Assembly: GCA_947474415.1 (NCBI GenBank)
Contig: CANJKD010000052.1
Coordinates: forward strand, 1 to 8,999
From: Burkholderiales bacterium
GTDB lineage: Bacteria > Pseudomonadota > Gammaproteobacteria > Burkholderiales > Burkholderiaceae_C
Reading direction: 5' to 3'
DNA: 8,999 nucleotides
In this document: one piece after another, positions 1-6,219 of the stretch
Numbering within the stretch: the stretch's first letter is position 1
Layout: the number at the start of each line of letters is the position of its first letter
The notes under the pieces: generated by a model
Databases searched by the model: none
What the model was told of the DNA's origin: nothing
The model's input: only the letters and a program-made list of their open reading frames with translations
Made by a program: the position numbers and the translations under genes

Positions 1-1
1 T

Positions 2-406
2 TCTCAGGCTGAAACCGACGCGCAGTTCCCGTCCAACACGACCATCTTGCGGCGTCGTTGGGCGCAGGAGACCAGCACCGCGCAGCGCTATCTGTCGGTG
101 GCTGCGGCCAGTGGCCACCCGCTGGCCTGTGTCGCGCTTGCCGACAACCTTGCTGCACATGTTCCAGTGACCGAGCCCGAACTGGTGTCGCGCCTGTTTC
201 GTTGTGCCGTGACCGGTTTCATCGCGCGTGGTGACCGGGCTGGCGCGATCGACGCCTTCGCGAAGATGCGCGTCGCCGTCAGCCCGCGCGACGCGCTGCT
301 GCTGGAGGCGCATTCAATGATCTACCGCCAGACCCCGCCGGACCGACCCTGGCGCCAAGTCGAGCCCGCCGAAGCGCTGGCAGAAAGAAAGAAGGTGGCC
401 CCATGA
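2..406 (+). CDS. Sel1-like repeat protein, C-terminal part (5' truncated by window)
   Basis: The frame is open from the first bases of the window to a TGA at 404-406, so the N-terminus lies outside; the first internal start candidate is a TTG at 47. The visible 134 residues are mostly helical. They include a Sel1/TPR-like stretch, AQRYLSVAAASGHPLACVAL, with the usual Ala/Leu/Gly spacing of a repeat helix pair. The remainder is less regular and ends in a charged tail, AEALAERKKVAP. Sel1-like repeats are protein-interaction scaffolds, often periplasmic or envelope-associated in Gram-negatives; whether this one is exported cannot be seen. The stop overlaps the next start (ATGA at 403-406), which implies co-transcription and translational coupling. 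A second Sel1 gene follows three genes on, so the two may belong to one envelope-associated set. The family call rests on only one good repeat. Confidence 0.6.
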   Translation, partial: SQAETDAQFPSNTTILRRRWAQETSTAQRYLSVAAASGHPLACVALADNLAAHVPVTEPELVSRLFRCAVTGFIARGDRAGAIDAFAKMRVAVSPRDALLLEAHSMIYRQTPPDRPWRQVEPAEALAERKKVAP

Positions 407-891
407 ACCCGACCCATATGCGTTATTTTCTTTGGGGCGGTGTATTGCTGCTCTGCAGCGTTCTGCTGTTCAGCTGCGTCGAGGAGAAGGTCGGCCACGA
501 CCATTTCCACGAGATCAGCTGCACGACGGACAGTCCGCGCAGTTGCGCTCCGTCGGGGCGGCATGTGGTGGCGACTCGCACGCCGGGCGACAAATTGGCC
601 AAACCGCCCAAGCCGGATGCCGCCCGAATCGAGGTCTACAACGCCGATGACCGACTGGAGTCGCGCGCCGACATGCCGAATTGCATGATCAAGGACGTGC
701 GCAATTTTGTCTGCCGCAAGCCCCCCGGCCCATCGATAGGGGTCAGCAGCGGGCCTGACACGGCACCCTGGCACATGGTGCAGGGCCGGCTCTTCTACGA
801 TCAGGGCAGCGCCGACCACACGCATTACCTCAACAGTCTCGATCTGTGGAAGAACCGGCTGAGTTTCGGCGACTATGAACACGCACGCTAG
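403..891 (+). CDS. Putative lipoprotein of unknown family with HxHxH cluster
   Basis: This 162-residue protein matches no family I recognise. It begins with a hydrophobic segment (about residues 8-24) ending LLFSC, an acceptable but not ideal lipobox; Cys25 would be the acylated residue. Failing that, the segment would be a signal anchor. Just after it sits GHDHFHE (H32, H34, H36), a possible metal-binding cluster. Further cysteines are at about 40, 48, 93 and 104, which could form disulfides in the periplasm. The rest is polar and proline-rich. The start at 403 is supported by AAGG at 392-395, 7 nt upstream, and by the ATGA overlap with the preceding gene; an in-frame ATG at 418 would give a shorter, more typical signal peptide. 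The gene lies in the same packed string as the Sel1-like genes, suggesting an envelope role, but no specific function can be assigned. Confidence 0.7.
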   Translation: MNPTHMRYFLWGGVLLLCSVLLFSCVEEKVGHDHFHEISCTTDSPRSCAPSGRHVVATRTPGDKLAKPPKPDAARIEVYNADDRLESRADMPNCMIKDVRNFVCRKPPGPSIGVSSGPDTAPWHMVQGRLFYDQGSADHTHYLNSLDLWKNRLSFGDYEHAR

Positions 892-900
892 GCTCCCCCC

Positions 901-1212
901 ATGAACACCGCCCTCGCCAGTACCGGTGCGTTGCTGAAGAAACTTCTGAAATGGTCAGCGTTCACGCTGCTGCCGCTGTTCGTCGTGTTCGTGACGGGTG
1001 AGCAGGTCGAGTCGTACCGCCTTGGAGCCATCGCGGCCTGCGAAAACGCCAAGGACACATCGAACTGTTTGCGTCAAAGGGGTTACCTCGCGGCAGCGCC
1101 GTTCTACCCTGACATCACGCGCCGGCTGGTCGGTGGCTATGCGCGCATCCTCGGTGGTGCGTTGGGGGCTTCATACGCTCCACCCCCACCGATCGAAGAA
1201 GAGTTGAAGTGA
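901..1212 (+). CDS. Small single-pass membrane protein, unknown function
   Basis: A 103-residue protein with a short basic N-terminus (KKLLKW at about 13-18) followed by one hydrophobic segment (about 18-33, ending FVVFVTG). This predicts an N-in signal anchor with a periplasmic C-terminal part of about 65 residues. That part has two cysteines (about residues 47 and 56) that could pair, and ends in a PPPP-containing acidic tail. No family recognised. It starts 9 nt after the stop of the preceding gene. No good Shine-Dalgarno is visible (the gap is GCTCCCCCC), so translation may depend on coupling. Its TGA shares the GTGA overlap with the next gene at 1209-1212. Conserved spacing on both sides supports it being a real member of the string. 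Confidence 0.65.
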   Translation: MNTALASTGALLKKLLKWSAFTLLPLFVVFVTGEQVESYRLGAIAACENAKDTSNCLRQRGYLAAAPFYPDITRRLVGGYARILGGALGASYAPPPPIEEELK

Positions 1213-1787
1213 GTGCGCGGCGCGTCGGTTGGGCTCTGGCGTTGCTGCTTTGCGTGGCTGGCTGCTCGGACTACGACCGCGCACGCAATGCCTATTCCGC
1301 CGGCAAGTATGAACTCGCGCTCGAGCGCTTTGATGTGCTCGCGCGAGCCGGCAATCTGAATGCCCAATACGATCTGGCGCAGATGTACTTTCAGGGCATC
1401 GGCACGCCGAGAAATTCCGACCAGGGCTGGTACTGGTTGCTCTCGGCGGCGGGCTCGGGGAATGTTGCCGCGATGGTGCAGCTGGGCGCCCTGTTCGAGA
1501 GCGGCGTCGGCGCGACTCGTGATTACGCGACCGCAGCCCAGTGGTACCTTCGCGCCGCGCGCCGGGGGGATCCCATCGGGCGCTTCAACCTCGCCCTGAT
1601 GTACCAGAAGGGCATCGGCGTGCCGAAGGACGAGGTCGCGGCATTGGCCTGGTTTCGCCTGTCGATACGGGCCGGCAGCCCGGCCGCCCGTGACCGTGCC
1701 GACGAGCTTGAGCGACAACTCACGCCAGATGAAGTGCGGCGTACTTCCGAGCTCATCGAGCGGCTGGAGCAGGCCGGCTCCGACTGA
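1209..1787 (+). CDS. Sel1-repeat outer- or inner-membrane lipoprotein
   Basis: A 192-residue lipoprotein that starts with GTG overlapping the previous stop, with the purine run AGAAGAG at about 1196-1202 upstream. The N-terminus MSARRVGWALALLLCVAGCS is a textbook lipoprotein signal with lipobox VAGC and acylated Cys19; Ser at +2 is compatible with transfer to the outer membrane. Residues about 34-160 form three or more Sel1-like repeats of about 36 residues. Good copies contain YWLLSAAGSGNVAAMVQLGA, WYLRAARRGDPIGRFNLALM and the linker YQKGIGVPKD. A C-terminal capping helix follows (LTPDEVRRTSELIERLEQ). Sel1 proteins act as binding scaffolds; the partner is not evident. It precedes flhB by 3 nt, an uncommon neighbour for an export-apparatus gene, which hints that the repeat proteins and the export protein are expressed together. 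Confidence 0.88.
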   Translation: MSARRVGWALALLLCVAGCSDYDRARNAYSAGKYELALERFDVLARAGNLNAQYDLAQMYFQGIGTPRNSDQGWYWLLSAAGSGNVAAMVQLGALFESGVGATRDYATAAQWYLRAARRGDPIGRFNLALMYQKGIGVPKDEVAALAWFRLSIRAGSPAARDRADELERQLTPDEVRRTSELIERLEQAGSD

Positions 1788-1790
1788 CCC

Positions 1791-2903
1791 ATGGCAGCTG
1801 AGCAGGGCAGTGAAGACCGTTCACTTGAGCCCAGTGAACGCAAGTTGCAGAAGGCGCGCGAGGAGGCGCGCTTCCCGCAGTCGCGTGACCTGAGCTTCCT
1901 GGTGCTGCTGCTCGTCGCTGCCCTCGTGCTGCTGCTGGGTGGCACGCGCATGCTGGCGGCTGCTGCGCGCCTGCTGACCGAAGCGCTGCGCTTCAATGGA
2001 AGAGACGATCCGCTCCAGCACCTCGCGCGATGGGCCTCCGGACCGCTGATCGAGTTCGGCCTGTGGCTCTTCGCGCTTCTTGGGGCCGCGCTGGTGGCCG
2101 GGGCGTTGGCGCCCCTCGCGCTGAACAAGCTGCAGCCGGTATTCGCCCTGCGCTTCGATCTGAGCCGCCTCGACCCGGTGGCGGGCTTCGCTCGCATGTT
2201 CTCGACGCGCAACCTGTTTGCGCTGTTGAAGGGCGTGGTGGTGACGGCGATCGTCATTGCGGCCGGGGCAGGGTTCTTTCTGAGCCAGCGCGACAGCCTG
2301 ATGCTGCCGCCCTCGGCGTCGGTTGCAGCGAGCGTGGCGCGTCTGGTCGAGCTTCTCAGCAGCGGACTGTGGCTGCTTGCCGGCGTGGTGCTGCTGATCG
2401 CGGCAGCCGACGCATCCTTCCAGTGGGTGACGTTCCGCAAGGAAATGCGCATGTCGCACCAGGAGGTCAAGGACGAGATGAAGGAGAGCGAAGGCTCGCC
2501 GGAGATTCGCGCCCGGCTGCGCTCAATGCAGCGCGAGACCTCGCGCCGCCGCATGATGGCGGCGGTGGAGAAGGCAGACGTGGTGGTGGTCAACCCGACC
2601 CACTTTGCGGTGGCACTGCGTTACGACCGCGAGCGCATGGAGGCGCCCACCGTCATTGCCAAAGGGACCGACGAAGTGGCGCTGCGCATCCGCGAGATTG
2701 CGCGAGCCCACGACGTACCCTTGGCCGAGTCGCCTTTGTTGGCACGCTGGTTGTCGGCCAATGTCGAAATCGACGCGACCGTTCCGCCACGTCTGTACGC
2801 GGTCATCGCTCACTTGCTGGCGTGGGCCTACGACACCCGCGCCGGTGGCGCTGGAAAGTCGGTTTGGGCTCCGGACATCGGCGCTGCACTCGACCCGCCT
2901 TGA
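1791..2903 (+). CDS. flhB: FlhB-family type III export apparatus switch protein
   Basis: FlhB/SctU is the inner-membrane protein that controls substrate-specificity switching of flagellar or injectisome type III export; it self-cleaves between Asn and Pro of NPTH. At 370 residues it matches the usual FlhB length (about 350-390). It has an N-terminal polar segment with KLQKAREEARFPQSRDL (family form: KAREEGQVPRSREL), four hydrophobic segments (about 33-51, 87-108, 144-164, 189-208), and a cytoplasmic domain from about 215. There RMSHQEVKDEMKESEGSPEI, RRRMMAAV and ADVVVVNPTHFAVALRYD carry the catalytic NPTH at 268-271. The RRRMM...NPTHFAVAL...VIAKG...RIREIA pattern fits flagellar FlhB better than injectisome YscU. 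The C-terminus extends about 20 residues beyond the conserved core. No strong Shine-Dalgarno precedes the ATG, 3 nt after the previous stop. No flhA follows, so this may be a displaced or second copy. Confidence 0.88.
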   Translation: MAAEQGSEDRSLEPSERKLQKAREEARFPQSRDLSFLVLLLVAALVLLLGGTRMLAAAARLLTEALRFNGRDDPLQHLARWASGPLIEFGLWLFALLGAALVAGALAPLALNKLQPVFALRFDLSRLDPVAGFARMFSTRNLFALLKGVVVTAIVIAAGAGFFLSQRDSLMLPPSASVAASVARLVELLSSGLWLLAGVVLLIAAADASFQWVTFRKEMRMSHQEVKDEMKESEGSPEIRARLRSMQRETSRRRMMAAVEKADVVVVNPTHFAVALRYDRERMEAPTVIAKGTDEVALRIREIARAHDVPLAESPLLARWLSANVEIDATVPPRLYAVIAHLLAWAYDTRAGGAGKSVWAPDIGAALDPP

Positions 2904-4495
2904 CCTCCGGTTAGCTGCCGCCAGACTTGTCGTTCCAGTTCGGTGGCTTCACCAGCGGTGGCGAGCATCGCGCCGAGTTGTTCGCGGTCCGCCAGGCTGG
3001 CCACCTGCTGCATCTGACTGACCAGCAGACGAAACTGCTCCAAGGCGATGCGCGGCTTTTGCTGCACCAGCGCGAACGGAATGCCGCCCTGCGGGTTCTT
3101 GTCGAGGTCGCGCTGCCGGCGCGCCCGCTCCAGAATGCGCTCGACTTCGTCGACCGACAGGTTCAGGCGCCGCGCTTCGCGATCGATTGTGTGCTGCTCC
3201 TCTTCAGAGATCTTGCCGTCGTCGAGCATCTTGTAGAACTCGTTTTGCAGTGTCTCGCGGTCGATGCGCAACTGGTCGTTGAATGAGGTCGACAGCACCG
3301 CCGCCGGAACCGCGAAAATGCCGATACCCAGCAGGGCAAGAACCACGGTGATGATCCGGCCCCCGGCGGTGATTGGCGAAATATCGCCGTAGCCCACGCT
3401 GGCCAGCGTCACGACGGCCCAATAGATCGACTGCGGCATGTTTTCAAACTTGTCCGGCTGCGCATCGTGCTCGAACAGATAGCCAAGGCATGCTGCCAGC
3501 ACGACCAGCAACATCATGATGAAGGCCGCCGCGGCAATCACCGGCCATTCGCGTTTCGTGGCATTGAACAGAGTCTGCGTGGCGCCGGTGTAGCGGGTCA
3601 GCTTCATCAGCCGCATCAGGCGGAACACACGGAGAAAGCGCAGATCGATCAGATGACTGAGCAGGGCTTCGAGAAAAAACGGCACGATTGCAAGAAAGTC
3701 GATCAATGTCTGAAGTGCTGATGCGAACCGGTAACGGCCGGCCAGCCAGTGTCGGAAACGTGGTTCCTCGACGCAGGAGTAAAGCCGCAGCAAGTATTCG
3801 GCGGTGAAGATGCTGACCGCAATGGTGTCGAGCAAGATGAATTCGAGCGCGAGCACTCGATGTATTGACTCAACCGTCTCCAGCACCACGGACACCACCG
3901 AAACCATCACCCACACCACGATGAACAAGTCAAAGTAGCTGTGCAGCTTGCCGCCAAACTCACTTGTCGAGACCAGCGCATGAACTTTCTGGCGAAAGCT
4001 TCGGCCCTGATTGAGCTCCCGGAATTCCATGATGGCCGGTACCAGCACCCGAAACAGCTTGAACAAGCGCATCAGGCGCAAGATGCGCAGGATGCGCAGG
4101 TCAGCGCCGGCCGACATGAAGAACGCTGCATAGAACGGCAGGATGGCTGCCAGGTCGATCAACGCATACACGCTGAACGCATAGCGCAGCCGTGGGAACC
4201 GCGCCTTCGCAAACTCCGCGTCCTCGGGTGCCAGATACAGGCGCAAGAGGTACTCGACCGAGAAAACTGCCAGCGAGAACATGTCGAACGCGTGGAACAA
4301 GTCCTTGCGATCGTCGTAGATGCCGGGCACGTGCTCGAACAACAGCGCCAGCATGTTGGCAACGATCAACAAGGCAATGTAGCGGTCGAATTTCGGCCGC
4401 AGATTGTCTTTGATCAACGGGTCGAGCAACCAGGCGTAGGCCAGGCGCCGCAGCGGCAGTCGTCTCGGCAGTTCGGCAATCAGGGTCGGGGGCAT
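2828..4495 (-). CDS. Potassium channel with two tandem voltage-sensor domains and one pore
   Basis: A 555-residue inner-membrane ion channel (Ion_trans type). First voltage sensor: S1 about 37-55, S2 about 68-88 (FSVEYLLRLY), S3 about 106-126 (LIDLAAILPFY), and S4 with R134, R137, R140, R143, K146 and R149. Second voltage sensor: S1 about 187-207, S2 about 217-240 (FTAEYLLRLY), S3 about 257-277 (LIDFLAIVPFF), and S4 with R286, R289, R292, R295, K298 and R301. The pore follows: S5 about 316-342, pore helix and filter TLASVGYGD at 363-371 (K+-selective signature), S6 about 378-402. The cytoplasmic tail is helical and charged, with LDDGKISEEEQ resembling half a degenerate EF-hand or TerB-like helix pair. 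Standard bacterial Kv channels have one sensor and 250-350 residues, so the extra sensor is the anomaly. GGAG at 4505-4502 sits 6 nt before the ATG. It is the last gene of a minus-strand string, and its 3' end overlaps flhB by 76 nt. Confidence 0.93.
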   Translation of the reverse strand: MPPTLIAELPRRLPLRRLAYAWLLDPLIKDNLRPKFDRYIALLIVANMLALLFEHVPGIYDDRKDLFHAFDMFSLAVFSVEYLLRLYLAPEDAEFAKARFPRLRYAFSVYALIDLAAILPFYAAFFMSAGADLRILRILRLMRLFKLFRVLVPAIMEFRELNQGRSFRQKVHALVSTSEFGGKLHSYFDLFIVVWVMVSVVSVVLETVESIHRVLALEFILLDTIAVSIFTAEYLLRLYSCVEEPRFRHWLAGRYRFASALQTLIDFLAIVPFFLEALLSHLIDLRFLRVFRLMRLMKLTRYTGATQTLFNATKREWPVIAAAAFIMMLLVVLAACLGYLFEHDAQPDKFENMPQSIYWAVVTLASVGYGDISPITAGGRIITVVLALLGIGIFAVPAAVLSTSFNDQLRIDRETLQNEFYKMLDDGKISEEEQHTIDREARRLNLSVDEVERILERARRQRDLDKNPQGGIPFALVQQKPRIALEQFRLLVSQMQQVASLADREQLGAMLATAGEATELERQVWRQLTGGQGGSSAAPMSGAQTDFPAPPARVS

Positions 4496-4501
4496 GTCCA
4501 G

Positions 4502-4505
4502 CTCC
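4502..4505 (-). promoter_or_regulatory. Ribosome binding site for the channel gene
   Basis: On the minus strand GGAG lies 6 nt before the ATG at 4495. This supports choosing that start for the channel rather than a later internal Met. Confidence 0.65.
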
Positions 4506-4520
4506 GGGGAGGAAGGTTCG

Positions 4521-5096
4521 TCAAAACTTCAGCTCGGCCACGCCCAGCGTCATGAATCCGCGCCCGCACACCGACACGCGCAGCAGCACTTCGTCGCGCA
4601 GCGAGTCGTGGTCGACGATGGGGGCGTAAGCGATGACCTGGGCCGTGCCATTGACGCCGAGCAGGCCCTTCTCGACGACGATGCTTCCCTTGGTGCCAAG
4701 CGCCGCACGGTCGCATTTGCCGCTGAACACCAGTCCGCGGGGATCTAGCAGGTTGCGCAGGCCGGCGAGCGGCTGGCCAGGGCCCTGCAGCGCGTGCAGA
4801 CACTCATGCCAGGTGAAGCCGGCCGGGGCTGTCGTGCCGCCCGCCGTTGTCGCGGCGCCTCGCGCGCATGCCGCCGGTTCCAGTGGTTGGCCGGCGTCGC
4901 GCAGCCGCTGGCCAGCCTCCAGCCACTTGACGAAATTCAGCGCGGTTTCGCGCACCGCCTCTGACTTCTGGCCTTCAACGTAGTTCTGGTGGCCCAACAG
5001 ACAGACCAGGGCCAGCATCGCCACCAGGAACGTCACGAAGCACAAATCGAACAGCCTGAAAAAGCGCGTTGCGGGAGGGTGTTCCTGAGCAGTCAT
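4521..5096 (-). CDS. Single-pass membrane protein with four periplasmic cysteines, unknown family
   Basis: The chosen start gives 191 residues. The open frame extends further upstream to 5270, but that part is Arg/Ser/Pro-rich, overlaps the upstream gene and looks non-coding, whereas AGGA at 5106-5103 stands 6 nt before the ATG at 5096. A short cytoplasmic N-terminus containing RFFRLF leads into one TM helix (about 16-35), then an amphipathic helix (about 41-68, QKSEAVRETALNFVKWLEAG), an Ala/Gly/Thr-rich linker, and a compact domain with Cys77, Cys99, Cys128 and Cys177. These could form two disulfides in the periplasm. The layout of TM helix, helix and beta-rich domain recalls a pseudopilin, but the prepilin peptidase motif is absent, so I do not call it one. 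It ends 25 nt before the channel start, so the two are very likely co-transcribed; an accessory role to the channel is inference only. Confidence 0.72.
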   Translation of the reverse strand: MTAQEHPPATRFFRLFDLCFVTFLVAMLALVCLLGHQNYVEGQKSEAVRETALNFVKWLEAGQRLRDAGQPLEPAACARGAATTAGGTTAPAGFTWHECLHALQGPGQPLAGLRNLLDPRGLVFSGKCDRAALGTKGSIVVEKGLLGVNGTAQVIAYAPIVDHDSLRDEVLLRVSVCGRGFMTLGVAELKF

Positions 5097-5130
5097 GGCG
5101 GTTCCTGAGGGGGGAGGGTTGGCGGCGGGT

Positions 5131-5412
5131 TCAGGATGGCTGAACCGGCGCGGCCGCGCCACGATCAGAGGGGTCAGCGGTCGTGGGCAACGGCTGCAGG
5201 TTCGCGACGCCGCGCTCAACGTCCTGCAATCGCTTTTCCATCTGCGGGATCTTTGCCATCGGCTCCGCAACGTCGGTCAGGCTGCGCCGAATACGTTCAG
5301 TGACGTCGCCGCTCAGGTCCTCGACCCGGCGCTGCGTCGTCTTGAGTTCGACATGCAGGACGAGTGCCAAGGCCACCAGCGCCAACACCACGATCAACAG
5401 AAATGTTTCCAT
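5131..5412 (-). CDS. Small membrane-anchored coiled-coil protein
   Basis: From the ATG at 5412 this is 93 residues: one hydrophobic helix (about 3-20, METFLLIVVLALVALALVLH), then a charged helix (about 21-72) with heptad-like spacing, LKTTQRRVEDLSGDVTERI and QMEKRLQDVERGVANLQ, then a Pro/Ala/Asp tail. Predicted topology is a membrane anchor with a coiled-coil stalk that could oligomerise. A GTG at 5448 in the same frame would add 12 basic residues (MGRLRRRSADWS). Neither start has a well-spaced Shine-Dalgarno: the GGAG before 5412 is only 1 nt from the ATG. The start is therefore uncertain. It is the first gene of the minus-strand string, 34 nt ahead of the cysteine-containing membrane protein. 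No family recognised. Confidence 0.6.
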   Translation of the reverse strand: METFLLIVVLALVALALVLHVELKTTQRRVEDLSGDVTERIRRSLTDVAEPMAKIPQMEKRLQDVERGVANLQPLPTTADPSDRGAAAPVQPS

Positions 5413-5487
5413 GCTCCAGTCAGCCGATCTACGGCGCAATCTGCCCACGCACCGATTCGACGAACCGACGCACCCGGCAGCAATGGT

Positions 5488-5575
5488 GAATAAAAAATGT
5501 CAACTACCGTAAGTCGTTATTGTGAGTATTACTTGCTAAAAAGCAAGAACAACATTTCTATCAATAAACGCAATG
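5488..5575. promoter_or_regulatory. AT-rich patch between divergent regions, probable promoter zone of the minus-strand genes
   Basis: This stretch is strikingly AT-rich against its GC-rich surroundings. On the minus strand it holds TTGACA (5503-5498), identical to the sigma70 -35 consensus, and TTGATA further upstream (about 5564-5559), but no convincing -10 at 16-18 nt from either. A promoter for the small coiled-coil gene and the genes behind it would be expected here. The position is suggestive; the exact promoter is not resolved. Confidence 0.35.
5532..5547. repeat. Perfect 6-bp inverted repeat with AAAA loop
   Basis: CTTGCT (5532-5537), AAAA, AGCAAG (5542-5547) inside the AT-rich patch. 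There is no T-run after it on either strand, so it is not a good intrinsic terminator. It could be an operator half-site pair or chance. Confidence 0.4.
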
Positions 5576-5941
5576 TGAGGCGCTGCGAAGTGCTGACGCG
5601 GCCCGGCTACCGTCACGCTCGGCGTTGCGCCAGCGGCTGGATGCCAAGAGGCAGTCGAGCGGTTCGACTTCTTGGCGTCGATCAATGAGACTTTGCCGGG
5701 CGGCCATCTGCGCGACGATGGCGTGTCACTCTGAGGTTCGCCGCCGAGGAAGGTGAGAACACCTCGCGGGCTGCATGGGCAGGCGCGTGCGGGTGCGGTT
5801 GAATCAGAAGCCCCGACATGGCCTCCAAGGGCTGGGGACCCGCGCGCCCTGCACCTGGGCACCAAGCACCAGGCGCCGATGCCCGACGACGCGGCTCGGC
5901 GCTGCCGGTACGCGACCATCGACCGCGCGACGCGATGTTCG

Positions 5942-6106
5942 ATGACGCACGCCAGCGAGGCTTATAGCAACGCTCCGGGTGTGAACTTCTCGGAGCGCTT
6001 GCGCGCGGTTGTGCCGACCAGGACCGGCACGCTGAAAAAGCCCGAATTCATCATGAAGCGGGTTGATGACCTGACAGGACTTGACAAGCCCAAAAGGCTG
6101 TTTTAG
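5942..6106 (+). CDS. Possible small ORF ending in a GGDEF-like start (doubtful)
   Basis: A 54-residue frame beginning MTHASEAYSNAPGV and ending KRVDDLTGLDKPKRLF before TAG. Third positions are mostly G or C, as in the real genes here, and the composition is less biased than in other frames of this spacer. The last residues resemble the entry of a GGDEF domain (family form: D-x-LTGLxNRRxF), so this could be a stub of a diguanylate cyclase cut short at the domain start. No GGDEF sequence follows in the frames I checked, and no Shine-Dalgarno is visible. It may equally be chance. Confidence 0.22.
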   Translation: MTHASEAYSNAPGVNFSERLRAVVPTRTGTLKKPEFIMKRVDDLTGLDKPKRLF

Positions 6107-6109
6107 AGT
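6081..6109 (+). promoter_or_regulatory. Sigma70-like promoter candidate
   Basis: TTGACA at 6081-6086 matches the -35 consensus, followed after exactly 17 nt by TAGAGT (6104-6109, 4 of 6 of TATAAT). An overlapping TATAAA occurs at 6109-6114 with longer spacing. The local sequence is less GC-rich than the surroundings. Transcription would run rightwards into the spacer towards the small ORF at 6220 and, 680 nt on, the HD-GYP gene. Confidence 0.4.
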
Positions 6110-6219
6110 ATAAAACCCATAGAAACCGGTTTACGCTTATTCCTGTGTTGGAAGCATGGTGCATGCAGTTGCCGCTGTGCTGGCCGCAGCCCCGCGGGGA
6201 CCGAGTCAACGCGACGTGA

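Noticed and set aside
1523..2593. Long minus-strand open frame (356 codons) opposite the Sel1 lipoprotein and flhB
   Set aside because: Translation is dominated by Arg, Ser and Ala with no domain, and it lies antisense to two well-supported genes; a GC-rich shadow frame.
1791..2903. Assignment as injectisome YscU/SctU
   Set aside because: The residues around NPTH and the RRRMM and RIREIA segments fit flagellar FlhB better, and no injectisome gene is in the window.
2030..2914. Plus-strand 294-codon frame inside flhB
   Set aside because: Gly/Arg-rich shadow in another frame of flhB; the FlhB frame has clear family motifs throughout.
3941..4555. Plus-strand 204-codon Gln/His-rich frame opposite the channel
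   Set aside because: Antisense shadow of the channel gene; its Gln and Glu richness mirrors the hydrophobic codons on the other strand.
4521..5096. Type IV pseudopilin
   Set aside because: TM helix plus long helix is pilin-like, but there is no prepilin peptidase site (GFTLIE-type) before the hydrophobic segment.
5097..5270. N-terminal extension of the cysteine-containing membrane protein
   Set aside because: Arg/Ser/Pro-rich, overlaps the upstream coiled-coil gene, and the ATG at 5096 has a well-spaced AGGA.
5532..5547. Hairpin CTTGCT-AAAA-AGCAAG as an intrinsic terminator
   Set aside because: Short, weak stem with no following T-run on either strand, and it is not placed directly behind a gene end.
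5536..5919. Minus-strand 127-codon frame in the spacer
   Set aside because: No recognisable motif, biased composition and no ribosome binding site; considered as a transposase remnant but nothing supports it.
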